Shown: positions 6,828 through 16,099 of the stretch, piece by piece
How the letters are laid out: the number at the start of each line of letters is the position of its first letter
Numbering within the stretch: the stretch's first letter is position 1
DNA from: an uncultured Alteromonadaceae bacterium
GTDB lineage: Bacteria > Pseudomonadota > Gammaproteobacteria > Enterobacterales > Alteromonadaceae
NCBI GenBank assembly: GCA_947501935.1
Contig: CANMXU010000015.1
Coordinates: 1-33,871 of the forward strand
DNA: 33,871 nt
Direction of reading: 5' to 3'
Program-made: the position numbers and the translations under genes
The notes under the pieces: generated by a model
Told to the model about the DNA's origin: nothing
The model's database searches: none
The model's input: the letters and a program-made list of their open reading frames with translations, nothing else

Positions 6828-9020
6828 ATGACATTCAGAACAAAGCCAATGCATTCTTTTATGACTTTAACCATGGTTAAATTAACTTGGTTAATGCTGT
6901 TTTTTTGCCAGCAAGCTTTTAGTGCCAAAGACGAGCAAGAAAGCGATATTCAGCGGCAGCTTGAAGTTGTAACTATTACCGCAAGACGTATTGAAGAGCC
7001 GATAAAGCAAGTACCTATTTCAGTGTCAGTTATTGATGGCCAAGCATTAGAGCGCTCTGGCATTGACTCTTTTGACATGCTTTTATCAAGTGTGCCTAAT
7101 ACTGGTCGTGCGGGCGGTATTGGTAGCAGCTTACAAGGCTTAATTAGCATTCGAGGAATATCGACACTTGTTCGTACCGTAGGTATTGAAACTGGTGTGG
7201 GAATATATATTGATGGTATATATTTGGGTCGTCCGGAAAACTTTGACTTTGACCTACTCGATATTAATCGTATTGAAGTTTTACGTGGCCCACAAGGAGC
7301 AATATTTGGTAAAAATACTATTGCCGGTGCGATAAACATTATTTCTAATAACCCTGATGAAGTATTTAAAGCCTCAGCCGAAGTACAATATGGTAATTAT
7401 GAACATCTGCGTTTACGCACGAGTTTATCGGGTAAGGTAAGTGATAACACCTTTGCCTCACTTAGCCTTAATAGTCACCGTCGTGATGGTTATGTTGACA
7501 ACGCATTTGCAGGCGCTTCTGATTTAGACGATGCAGATTTACTGTCAAGTCGAGGAAAATTTCGTTATCAACCTAGCGAAAATGTCGATCTGATATTTGC
7601 CGCTGATTTTTTACGGGAACGAAGTCATCCTTCCTTTTTTGAGGTAAGTGATGTTGACTTTATCAACGACCCAAGCGAAGAAAGCCCATTTACGGTTAAT
7701 AGCGATCAACCAAATTACCTAAACCGTGATATATGGGGTGCTTCTATGTCGGCCAGCGTTAGCTTTGATGAGGCTAAGTGGTCGACCGTGATAGCAAACC
7801 GTCATAGTCGTTATCATGCGGGTCTTGATGAAGACAAACTTCCCGTCAGGTTCTTTGTTTGTAACTTTTCCAGCGACACCGATTTCACCTCAATTGAAAG
7901 CCGTTATTTATCAAAAATTAACGAGTCAATTAATTATAATGTTGGCGTATATTATTTCAGTCAGAATGCCAATAACAATTCACACTTCGCCTTAGGAGAT
8001 TTTCTTACGGGCGTACCCGGCGTTGAACCACCGATTGACCTTATTAGCTCAGTAAAAACCAACAGCCTCGCGCTATTTTTTAATACTATTTCATCATTAT
8101 CAGAGCAATTATTTATTGAAGTTGGCGGTCGCTATTTATCAGAAGATAAAAAAGCGAGTCACTTTCAACATGATGAAACGGGCATCTTCGGTAATACCCA
8201 TTTTCAGCGCCGCCGTAGTGATTCAAATTTTTCGGGTATAATTTCATTAAGTTATAAAGTTGACAAAAACACCTTGTTTTATGGGAGGTATGCGCATGGC
8301 TACAAAAGTGCTGGCTTTAATACCGACTTTGTCAGCGCTGGCGCAAACCTTGAAGTTGCCCCTGAAGATGCTAAAGCCATAGAGGTTGGTGCTAAATCAA
8401 CTTTTCTAAATGGTTTGATGGCAACGAACTTTTCTTTATTTCAAACCCAATATCATAACTTGCAATTATCACAAGTCGCAGGCTCTGCCATTTCGTTGAA
8501 TAATGCCGCTCAAGCTGAAATTTCGGGGCTTGAACTAGACTTTCAAGCATTAATTGGAGACTACTTTGATGTGTCTGCAAGCTTAGGTTACCTTGATGCT
8601 AAATACCAAGACTTCCCTGGCTGCCCATCTGCCGCCGCCAACCCTGGCACACCAGTAACGAATTGTGCAGGAAAATATCTTAACCTAGCCCCCAAATGGA
8701 GCAGTTCACTCGGTTTGCAGTTTGTTTACCCTCTTAATACTTCAGATATTGAGTTTATCACTCGACTGGACTGGAATTATCGCAGCGAAGTATTTTTTGA
8801 TCCACAAAATGAAACTCGGCTCTCAGGAGAATCACATAATTTAAGCAATTTGCGTATTGGTTTAGTGCACGAACACTGGGAAAGCTTTCTTTGGGTGAAT
8901 AATGTGTTTGATAAAGCCTATGTGAATTTTTCAGATGATCGCAGTGCCATATTCATTTATCACACTCAAGCCTATGGACCCCCAAGAACTTACGGTTTAA
9001 CGCTTAGGTATAAATTTTAA
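6828..9020 (+). CDS. TonB-dependent outer-membrane receptor
   Basis: A 730-residue outer-membrane importer driven by TonB-ExbB-ExbD. Residues 1-33 look like a signal peptide (hydrophobic WLMLFF core, ending FSA). A TonB-box-like LEVVTITARR follows at 45-54. The plug domain contains QVPISVSVIDG, RIEVLRGPQG and GKNTIAGAINII, the usual TBDR signatures. The C-terminus is a 22-strand-type barrel ending in aromatic YKF, as expected for BAM recognition. The substrate cannot be read from sequence. The downstream secreted beta-helix protein and upstream LuxR-type regulator suggest an oligosaccharide, but an iron chelator or vitamin is possible. Two Cys (PGC...NC) near residues 600-620 may pair in an external loop. 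A second in-frame ATG at 6849 would also leave a signal peptide. Confidence 0.93.
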   Translation: MTFRTKPMHSFMTLTMVKLTWLMLFFCQQAFSAKDEQESDIQRQLEVVTITARRIEEPIKQVPISVSVIDGQALERSGIDSFDMLLSSVPNTGRAGGIGSSLQGLISIRGISTLVRTVGIETGVGIYIDGIYLGRPENFDFDLLDINRIEVLRGPQGAIFGKNTIAGAINIISNNPDEVFKASAEVQYGNYEHLRLRTSLSGKVSDNTFASLSLNSHRRDGYVDNAFAGASDLDDADLLSSRGKFRYQPSENVDLIFAADFLRERSHPSFFEVSDVDFINDPSEESPFTVNSDQPNYLNRDIWGASMSASVSFDEAKWSTVIANRHSRYHAGLDEDKLPVRFFVCNFSSDTDFTSIESRYLSKINESINYNVGVYYFSQNANNNSHFALGDFLTGVPGVEPPIDLISSVKTNSLALFFNTISSLSEQLFIEVGGRYLSEDKKASHFQHDETGIFGNTHFQRRRSDSNFSGIISLSYKVDKNTLFYGRYAHGYKSAGFNTDFVSAGANLEVAPEDAKAIEVGAKSTFLNGLMATNFSLFQTQYHNLQLSQVAGSAISLNNAAQAEISGLELDFQALIGDYFDVSASLGYLDAKYQDFPGCPSAAANPGTPVTNCAGKYLNLAPKWSSSLGLQFVYPLNTSDIEFITRLDWNYRSEVFFDPQNETRLSGESHNLSNLRIGLVHEHWESFLWVNNVFDKAYVNFSDDRSAIFIYHTQAYGPPRTYGLTLRYKF

Positions 9021-9382
9021 TAGGTTTCCTTACAACAAAATTAAAGCTAAAGATGTTGTAAATAGCATCTAGCACAGCTATTTCTACATTTTATTTTCTA
9101 TAAATCATTTCAAAATTTCGCCCTATCTAATTGCTGTAAAAAAGAAAAAATCACACTAGCCACTACAAAAGAAAATCAAGAAAATATCATACCGCATCCA
9201 TTCATTGCTGAAGTGTAATATTTATAGTATAAATATTACACTAAGGTAACCATCTGTAAGTAGTCTATTGCAAATGCTGATTGCTCACTGTCAATAATGA
9301 AATAACCATATAGAGGAGCTTCGTAGGTATTCCCAAAGGAAATAGATTTAAGCACTACCCTTGATGTAGGGAGAGTAAGTTC
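9021..9382. other. 362-base intergenic leader of the beta-helix gene
   Basis: No coding frame is supported. The region holds the 31-base palindrome at 9212-9242 (listed separately). Just before the downstream ATG it contains purine-rich AGGGAG and small 4-base hairpins. I looked for known riboswitch cores (c-di-GMP, cobalamin, TPP) and did not recognise one. No convincing terminator follows the TonB-dependent receptor. Confidence 0.5.
9212..9242. promoter_or_regulatory. 31-base palindrome, candidate operator
   Basis: Two perfect 15-base arms, AGTGTAATATTTATA and TATAAATATTACACT, flank a single G. It lies 140 bases upstream of the beta-helix gene and about 190 bases downstream of the TonB-dependent receptor. 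Length and symmetry fit a dimeric repressor site such as those of GntR, TetR or MarR families; which one is unknown. There is no T-run, and an AT-rich stem without a loop is a poor terminator. Confidence 0.6.
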
Positions 9383-11581
9383 ATGTTAAATAAAAATAAG
9401 AGAATAAAATTTATGACAACATTTAAGTTCAAAAAAACCATTTTAGCGAGCACGCTATTATTACTAAGCGCCTTTCAAGCCTCAGCTGCTATTAACCATT
9501 CGGTTTATATTTCAGCAACAGGTAATAACCAAAATGACGGTTTAACCCCTGCCACAGCTTGGAAAAGCATGAATTTTCTTAATGGTAAAGAGTTCGGTCC
9601 TGGGGCAAAAATTCTCTTCAAACGTGGTGAATCATTTCCGGGTGCTCTTACCCTATTAGGCAGTGGTTCTGCAGAAGAACCCATTGTTGTTGGTGCTTAT
9701 GGTACAGGTAACAAACCTATTTTAACGGGGAAATGGAATAGCAAAGAAATATTCTTATTAGACTCAGGTAATGAGTATATTGAATTTTTTGGCTTAAAAC
9801 TTACTAACTACAATACTACCTTCCAAGACGTAAAAGAGCGTTACGGTATTCGCATTAAAATACCTGCTAGAGCAGGGGAATTGAAACATTTACATTTCGA
9901 CAAATTAGATTTCTTTAACATTCAAGGTTCAGGTAAGGAATGGCACGAAGAAGATCACAGATCAGCGGGAATTTATGCAACCACCGCAGATAACGACGTT
10001 TACGGTGCGCGCTTTAATGATGTAGTTATTGAAAATTCAACCTTTACCGATATTGACGGCTTGGGTGTATTACTAAAAGACATGTCGCAAGATATTACTG
10101 ATGTAAGAAAAGATGCTACTCCATATTTCCCTACCGTAGGTTTTGTTTTCCAGAACAATAGCGGCCTAAATATTTATCGCAATTTATTAATGCTGCGCGG
10201 TACTAAAGACGCTTTAATACAGCACAACACTATGGATACAACAGTAGAAGGCAGCGCATTCTGGTCGTTTGCTACTGAAGGCACCTTAGTTCAATATAAC
10301 TTATTCAAACATTTACGCGCCGCTGATGCCGATGCTTATGCACTGCATTTCGATTACAACAATAAAGACACTTTAATGCAGTACAATATCGGCTACGATA
10401 TTGAAGGCGGCTTAATTGAATATATTGTTGACTCAACTTACCCTAATTCTTTCCAAGAAAATGGTATCGCCCGTTACAATATCGGTATTGATGTTGGTTT
10501 TCGTGACAAACCCAATGGCGCAGGTATTTTCTTAACAGGACGAGTAACCGGTGGTCAGTTTTATAACAATACTTTAATTCAATTGAATAAACCTATGACC
10601 AATGCGATTTCATTCAATGATTGGGGCGGTGAATGGCCTGATAACAACCAAATTTTCAACAATATTTTTTATGTTGCTGGTGATGAGACCGTAAAACACA
10701 ATCAACCAATCCGTTTCAATAAACTTGGTAATGTTGTAAGCAATAACCTGTACGCAGGTAATATTGCACCACCACAAACTTGGGATAATATAATTACTGA
10801 TATCAACCCTATTAGTGGCGACCCAATGTTTGTTAACCCTGCTGGATTAACCGCGGAAGACTTTATGATCACTCCTGGCTCTGCAGCAATCGGCAAAGGC
10901 TTGGTAATTGCAGATAATGGCGGTGTTGATTATTTTGGTAATGCTGTTTCAGCAACAGAAGCACCAGCACTTGGCGCACATGACTTTACCGTTAATTATC
11001 TAGCTCCAACGGATGATGCTGGCGTAAAAGACCATGAACATGCTCATAAAGTTGATGATAAAAAAGAGCATAAAAAACGTAAAGATCATCATAAAGAAAA
11101 AGACGTGCGAAAAACGCACAAAAATTATGGTGCTAAACCAACCATTGATTTAAGAGCAGCTAAAATTAAGTTTAAGAAGCCGAAGAAAAACCAAGCTGAA
11201 GGCCAAGAGCCAGAAATTAAGAGCATTGGTCATACTCATCAAGGTTTAATGAAATTTACCGTTAATGCTAACCGAGACATTAAATCAGCTATTCTTTCGC
11301 TTTATGCGCACGAAGCTGGCCATACCATTACTATTCATAAAGTAGCCGACAATACTTGGTTAGAAACCGATGTGAGTGCCAAAAACGCACCTGAACTAGG
11401 TGAAATTATTGCCAGTGAAGCAAGTCTGGTAGAAGGTATGTATGTTGATTTTGACCTTAGCAGTTATATTACAGCTGCAGGTGAATATAGCATTGGTATA
11501 ACGACTGACAGTGTGAAGTCGGTTGATATTAATACCAAGGAAGCCGAAGAAAATGCTCCGTTGCTTGAGTTAAGTTACTAA
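9383..11581 (+). CDS. Secreted parallel beta-helix protein with C-terminal CBM96/DNRLRE-like domain
   Basis: A 732-residue exported protein, probably acting on or binding a polysaccharide. Residues 1-36 contain a signal peptide (TILASTLLLLSAFQASA). The N-terminal segment YISATGNNQNDGLTPATAWK and the repeated Asn-rich turns (about 40-530) are typical of right-handed parallel beta-helix proteins, including many polysaccharide lyases. Residues about 549-585 are a His/Lys/Asp-rich linker. Residues about 605-732 resemble DNRLRE/CBM96 domains (AILSLYAHE, NTWLETDVS, NAPLLELSY), a family with alginate binders. I cannot assign a lyase or hydrolase family or catalytic residues. AGGGAG lies 9 bases before the ATG at 9383; an internal ATG at 9413 is possible. 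Context with a TonB-dependent receptor supports a glycan-use locus. Confidence 0.85.
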   Translation: MLNKNKRIKFMTTFKFKKTILASTLLLLSAFQASAAINHSVYISATGNNQNDGLTPATAWKSMNFLNGKEFGPGAKILFKRGESFPGALTLLGSGSAEEPIVVGAYGTGNKPILTGKWNSKEIFLLDSGNEYIEFFGLKLTNYNTTFQDVKERYGIRIKIPARAGELKHLHFDKLDFFNIQGSGKEWHEEDHRSAGIYATTADNDVYGARFNDVVIENSTFTDIDGLGVLLKDMSQDITDVRKDATPYFPTVGFVFQNNSGLNIYRNLLMLRGTKDALIQHNTMDTTVEGSAFWSFATEGTLVQYNLFKHLRAADADAYALHFDYNNKDTLMQYNIGYDIEGGLIEYIVDSTYPNSFQENGIARYNIGIDVGFRDKPNGAGIFLTGRVTGGQFYNNTLIQLNKPMTNAISFNDWGGEWPDNNQIFNNIFYVAGDETVKHNQPIRFNKLGNVVSNNLYAGNIAPPQTWDNIITDINPISGDPMFVNPAGLTAEDFMITPGSAAIGKGLVIADNGGVDYFGNAVSATEAPALGAHDFTVNYLAPTDDAGVKDHEHAHKVDDKKEHKKRKDHHKEKDVRKTHKNYGAKPTIDLRAAKIKFKKPKKNQAEGQEPEIKSIGHTHQGLMKFTVNANRDIKSAILSLYAHEAGHTITIHKVADNTWLETDVSAKNAPELGEIIASEASLVEGMYVDFDLSSYITAAGEYSIGITTDSVKSVDINTKEAEENAPLLELSY

Positions 11582-11601
11582 ACTTTTACCGAGAACGATT
11601 C

Positions 11602-11631
11602 AATACGCGAACTTTAACCGGTTCGCGTATT
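11602..11631. terminator. Hairpin between convergent genes
   Basis: Perfect 11-base arms AATACGCGAAC and GTTCGCGTATT flank an 8-base loop. It lies between the stop at 11581 (plus) and the stop at 11645 (minus), where a shared terminator is expected. The U-tract is poor on both strands, so it may rely on Rho or act in 3'-end protection. Confidence 0.6.
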
Positions 11632-11644
11632 TACCTTCCTTGTT

Positions 11645-12700
11645 CTAATCTTCAACGCTGTCCTCTTGGTCTTTAATTTTTTTTAAACGGTCTCTAAATT
11701 TGGCTTTAGCTAATTGTTGTAAGTCTTCCACTTGATCACTTTCATCAACAATTTCCCGCCCTAATAAGGTTTCAATGCAATCTTCTAAAGTAACAATACC
11801 AGCAGTTTGACCAAAGCGGTCTTCTACTAAAAAAATATGTTCGTGTCGCTTAATAAATAAGTCTAATAAGTTCAGTACCGGAAAGCTTTCAGAAACACGA
11901 TAAATTGGTATAGCTATATTTTTAAGTGCGGTATCACCTTGGCCTTGTCGTTCTTGCTCATATAGATGAGCTTTTAAGACCACACCAACGACTTTATCTA
12001 TCGAGCTCTGATAAATTGGAATACGGGTAAATATGGCGGTTTGCTCAGCTGCTAACGCTTGTAATACGGTGGTATCTTCATCTAAAGCGTGCATCACTGT
12101 TCTTGGCGTTAAAATATCTTCTGCCTTGGCACTTTTTAAACCTAAAATATTACTAACTAACTGATTTTCCAAACCAACAATTGCGCCGCCTTTATGGCTT
12201 AGCGCAGCAAACGCTAGCACTTCATCTCGGCTGATAACGTCAGCTTTGTTACTACTAAATAATTTAGTTAATTGTGACGAAAGCCAAACCAGTGGAAAAA
12301 CCAATTTCACCAAAAAGCCGATGATATATGCAGAAGGCACGGCTAAAGTGCGCCAAAACGTTGCCCCTAAAGTTTTAGGAATAATTTCTGAAAAATATAA
12401 AATAGCTAAAGTTAATACAAAAGCCACTAAGGTTTCACTTTGCTCACCAAATACTTTCAGTGCTTGCGCGCCAACACCAGCAGCGCCCATGGTATGAGCA
12501 AAGGTATTAAGAATAAGAATACTTGAAATTGATTGGTCTAAGTTTTGTTTAAGTTTAGCCACAGCCTGACCACGTGCCGGGCTTTTTGCTAATAAATTAG
12601 CAACATAGCTTGGGGTAATTGAAAGTAGTACTGCTTCTAATATTGAACATAAAAACGAAACCCCTATAGCAATACCTAAATATACAAATAATAGCGTCAT
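11645..12700 (-). CDS. CNNM (DUF21) transmembrane protein with CBS pair
   Basis: An inner-membrane protein of the CNNM/CorC/HlyC-related family, linked to magnesium or cobalt efflux in several bacteria. Residues 1-175 form the DUF21/CNNM domain with four hydrophobic segments and the conserved SEIIPKTLGA motif (about 104-113). About 190-320 form two CBS modules (TPRTVMHALDED, VEDRFGQTAGIVTLEDCIETLLG), which commonly bind adenosine nucleotides. The chain ends soon after CBS2 at residue 351, so the C-terminal CorC_HlyC domain of longer relatives is absent. It lies 104 bases downstream of hrpB on the same strand and may share its transcript. The transported ion is not shown by the sequence. Confidence 0.9.
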   Translation of the reverse strand: MTLLFVYLGIAIGVSFLCSILEAVLLSITPSYVANLLAKSPARGQAVAKLKQNLDQSISSILILNTFAHTMGAAGVGAQALKVFGEQSETLVAFVLTLAILYFSEIIPKTLGATFWRTLAVPSAYIIGFLVKLVFPLVWLSSQLTKLFSSNKADVISRDEVLAFAALSHKGGAIVGLENQLVSNILGLKSAKAEDILTPRTVMHALDEDTTVLQALAAEQTAIFTRIPIYQSSIDKVVGVVLKAHLYEQERQGQGDTALKNIAIPIYRVSESFPVLNLLDLFIKRHEHIFLVEDRFGQTAGIVTLEDCIETLLGREIVDESDQVEDLQQLAKAKFRDRLKKIKDQEDSVED

Positions 12701-12804
12701 TAGTTTTGTTCTTGTCCAAATTATTAACTAAGTTACCTTAAATAATACTAGGATATAGCAGAAATACTAGGGCAGCTATTGTAACAATTAGGCATCAGCA
12801 AGGC

Positions 12805-15360
12805 TTAGCTTTTGTTAATAATATGGCGTTTCACCTTATTGGTTGCTTGCGCATTAGCGGGGTCGTCAGGCCAATAATGCTTGGGATACCGCGCTTTCAT
12901 ATCTTTCTGCACTTCCCTATAGCTACCTTGCCAAAAGGTCACTAGGTTTTGTGTTACTTGAATTGGTCGCTGTGCTGGCGACAATAATTCTAATATTAGA
13001 GCAATACCTTGATTATTATCAACATCACCAATAGCAGGGGTCGTTTTCTGGCCGTACAATTCTTGCATTGGTAAAGAAACGGTTGGCGACTTTTCATTAC
13101 TGTAACGTATAGGACAACGTCGTCCTGTTGGTCCAACAAAGTGCGTAGGGGCAAGTTTACTTAAAAGCTGCTGCTGTTGGTAACTTAATAGCGATAATAA
13201 CATGTCACTAAAGTTGAGCTTATTTAGCTGCTTCTTATTATTAATGGCTCCAACAAAAGGGCTGAACCATTGGCTTAAGTTGGCTAGCAAATTTGGCTCA
13301 TCAGCCAAAGGAAAGTCATCAAGCTGGTTATATTGATTTATCCAGCGCCAGCGCGTTAACAACGCTTTATCATCCGCAGAAAGATTCAGCCAATTAAGAC
13401 CTTGTTGCTGAACTTGGCTTGACCATAATTCAGCCCGTTGCTGTTCGGTAATTTTTGATGTGAGCAACTGCTTTTCAATAACGATAGCGCCAAGCTTTAT
13501 TTGCTGTTCGGCAACAATTTTATCTTGTTGGTGATCATAAGCTAGCACACTATGTTCACTAGTTTTTACTAGCTGCCATTGTTGTAATAAGGCAATATCT
13601 ACAGGAGCAGCTAAACGTATGATTAACTTATGCTGATAAGCCCCTACATTTGCTGCAACAATATAGGTTTCACTGGCGATTGCATCGTCATTATTTACGC
13701 TTAAACCTTTACCATTTTGTGCTAAATAATCGCTGCTGTTTGCACGTTTTTGAGCTATTCTCTCAGGGTAAGCCAACGCTAATAAAGCGCCGGTATAATT
13801 GATAACCTGCTCAGATATTTTTGCGCTATGACCCGCAACTTTACTTTGCAATTTTTTTGCTTGTTGTAAAATGCGCTGATGCTTACCGTCATAGCGATGG
13901 CCGCTGGAGTTTCTGCCAGCTTGAGCACTTTTAAGTAAATCAACCACGCGGTGGCGAATGTCACAATCAAGCTGCGCTTGTTGCTTGCCATAAATATCAC
14001 GCTCTTCCAAAAACGCCACTAACAAACACGCCAACGCCGTTAAACCCGCATATTTTTTTTCTAATAAAGCCGCACGACAAATCATGTGAGCAAAACGTGG
14101 GTGACAGGCTAGCTCACTGACCTTTTGGCCATGAGCGGTTAAACGGCGATTGTCATCGGTAATTTCAAGCGCTGATAACTCTAGCCACGCTTGCTGCTCT
14201 TTACTGAGTAAGGGCAATTCAATTAAAGGTAAGTCTGCTAGACTTTTAACGCCCCAACGGGCTGATTCAATTAATAATGGTAATAAATCGGCTTGTTGAA
14301 TTTCACTAACGCTGTGAGCCGCTCTACGGTCAAAGTCTTCTTCACTGTATAGGCGTATACATTTACCCGGCATTAAGCGTCCTGCTCGTCCTGCGCGTTG
14401 AATAGCAGAGGCTTTGGCAATAGCTTGTTGCTGCAAGCGGCTGGTCATACTTTGGGCATCGTAACTGGCGGTTTTTTCCAAGCCGCAGTCAATCACTAAA
14501 TCGACCCCTTCAATGGTTAAACTAGTTTCGGCAATATTGGTGGCTAATACCAATTTACGGTGGCCTGACTTCGCTGGTGCTAACGCTTGGCGTTGTTCTT
14601 TAAGGGTAAGTTCGCCAAATAAAGGCGCGAGCAAAACATCACAGGGAAGAAATTCAGCTAAACGCTCCGCTAAAAAGCGAATATCACCGGCGCCGGGTAA
14701 AAACACCAAAATAGAACCTTGATGGTTAATCGCAGTATTTTTAATAACAGATAACGCATGTTCACGCCAAAAGCGCGCATTTGCCGCGGGTTTATAATCA
14801 AGCGTTACTGGAAAACTGTGCCCTTCACTGGCTAAAGAAACGGCGTCTGGTAATTTATTTAGCAGTTGTTCTATGGTTAAAGTTGCCGACATTAACAGTA
14901 ACTTTAAATCGTCTCGCAAACCTTGTTGAACATCCCTTGCAAGGGCAAAAGCTAAGTCACCATGTAATGAACGTTCGTGAAATTCATCAAGAATAATGAA
15001 GCCGCAGTCTGTTAACTCAGGATCATGCTGAATAATTTGCGTTAATATGCCTTCGGTGATCACTTCAATTACGGTACGCGCAGAAACTTTATTTTCATTT
15101 CTTAACCGATAACCAATACGCTCCCCTACAGGCTCACCAATTTGTTCAGCCAAAAAGCAGGCTATATTTTTCGCCGCGACTCTGCGTGGTTGCAACAAGT
15201 AAATTTTTTGCCCTTGTAGCGGTGCAAATTCAAGTAACCACAAAGGTAGTCGCGTTGACTTACCAGCCCCTGGCGGAGCAGATAAAACTAAAGTGCTATT
15301 GGTTGATAAAGCAGCTAAAAAATCCGCTTTAATTGCTTCAATCGGCAGAGAATCGGTCAT
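12805..15360 (-). CDS. hrpB: ATP-dependent RNA helicase HrpB
   Basis: DEAH/DExH-box helicase of about 850 residues; its cellular role is poorly defined. From the ATG at 15360 (851 aa) it shows Walker A APPGAGKS (about 28-35), the DEFH box (DEFHERS), SAT (LMSATL), the TNIAETSLTI motif and QRAGRAGR (motif VI). The C-terminal HrpB-specific region is present. An in-frame TTG at 15369 would add three residues; neither start has a good Shine-Dalgarno, so I prefer ATG. It is divergent from thpR with 83 bases between starts, the same order as in E. coli. In E. coli mrcB follows hrpB directly; here about 10 kb of other genes separates them. Confidence 0.96.
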   Translation of the reverse strand: MTDSLPIEAIKADFLAALSTNSTLVLSAPPGAGKSTRLPLWLLEFAPLQGQKIYLLQPRRVAAKNIACFLAEQIGEPVGERIGYRLRNENKVSARTVIEVITEGILTQIIQHDPELTDCGFIILDEFHERSLHGDLAFALARDVQQGLRDDLKLLLMSATLTIEQLLNKLPDAVSLASEGHSFPVTLDYKPAANARFWREHALSVIKNTAINHQGSILVFLPGAGDIRFLAERLAEFLPCDVLLAPLFGELTLKEQRQALAPAKSGHRKLVLATNIAETSLTIEGVDLVIDCGLEKTASYDAQSMTSRLQQQAIAKASAIQRAGRAGRLMPGKCIRLYSEEDFDRRAAHSVSEIQQADLLPLLIESARWGVKSLADLPLIELPLLSKEQQAWLELSALEITDDNRRLTAHGQKVSELACHPRFAHMICRAALLEKKYAGLTALACLLVAFLEERDIYGKQQAQLDCDIRHRVVDLLKSAQAGRNSSGHRYDGKHQRILQQAKKLQSKVAGHSAKISEQVINYTGALLALAYPERIAQKRANSSDYLAQNGKGLSVNNDDAIASETYIVAANVGAYQHKLIIRLAAPVDIALLQQWQLVKTSEHSVLAYDHQQDKIVAEQQIKLGAIVIEKQLLTSKITEQQRAELWSSQVQQQGLNWLNLSADDKALLTRWRWINQYNQLDDFPLADEPNLLANLSQWFSPFVGAINNKKQLNKLNFSDMLLSLLSYQQQQLLSKLAPTHFVGPTGRRCPIRYSNEKSPTVSLPMQELYGQKTTPAIGDVDNNQGIALILELLSPAQRPIQVTQNLVTFWQGSYREVQKDMKARYPKHYWPDDPANAQATNKVKRHIINKS

Positions 15361-15443
15361 CGCAAACAAGGGTTATAAAATACTGAGTAGGTTATACCAT
15401 ATCTGGCATACCCTTTAAGCAAAAACTTGGCTATATTATTGCC

Positions 15444-15983
15444 ATGAATGAACGATTATTTTTTGCTTTAGACCTTAGCAACAGTGACAAAAAGCTGATT
15501 GCCCAATGGCGAGATGAAAACCTTAACTTGCCGTACAAAATTATCCCTTCGGATAATTTTCATATTACGCTGGCTTTTTTAGGGCTTACTTCTACTCAGC
15601 AAAAATTGGCCTTAATACAACAAGCTAATCAATTATGTTTGCAAGTTAAAAACACAAATATAAAAGATTTCATCCTAAATAAAGTCGGTCATTTCAAAAA
15701 GCCTAAAGTGCTTTTTCTCACTTCTAAAAGCTGCCCTGATTGGTTAACAGAACTAGCTTGTGCGCTTAGTCAAACAGCCGTTGCACAAGGACTATTTCAA
15801 GAGCAACGCCAATACCTTCCACATGTAAGTATTTATCGAAAAGCCAGCTTTTTACCTGAACAAAGCGTCGACATAGTCGACATAAATCAAAAGGTTTCTA
15901 TAACGAGCTTCAGCTTATATCGGTCAATATCAACGCCATCAGGCGTGAGTTATCAGCCACTTCAGCAATGGCCGCTAGTGTAA
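15444..15983 (+). CDS. thpR: RNA 2',3'-cyclic phosphodiesterase (ThpR/LigT)
   Basis: 2H phosphoesterase of 179 residues that opens 2',3'-cyclic phosphates to 2'-phosphates on RNA ends; the E. coli protein also shows weak RNA ligase activity. Both catalytic HxT/S motifs are present: HITLAFLG (H40, T42) and HVSIYRK (H127, S129). Length fits the family. It is divergent from hrpB across a short shared promoter region, as in E. coli. The 116 bases to the next gene suggest that gene has its own promoter. Confidence 0.93.
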   Translation: MNERLFFALDLSNSDKKLIAQWRDENLNLPYKIIPSDNFHITLAFLGLTSTQQKLALIQQANQLCLQVKNTNIKDFILNKVGHFKKPKVLFLTSKSCPDWLTELACALSQTAVAQGLFQEQRQYLPHVSIYRKASFLPEQSVDIVDINQKVSITSFSLYRSISTPSGVSYQPLQQWPLV

Positions 15984-16099
15984 TAAATACTTAATTACAC
16001 ACACTTTAAATAATTTGCTTTTTCAGTGAAATCTGCTTACTTGGCAAGCTTAACAAACCTTGCTATTAATATCTGTCCGTTCATTCTTAGGAGATTATT

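Noticed and set aside
6950..7339. 129-codon minus-strand frame inside the TonB-dependent receptor
   Set aside because: It is a shadow of the receptor plug region; the composition is atypical for a protein and there is no ribosome site.
9243..9382. Riboswitch in the leader of the beta-helix gene
   Set aside because: Small hairpins are present, but no conserved riboswitch core could be recognised.
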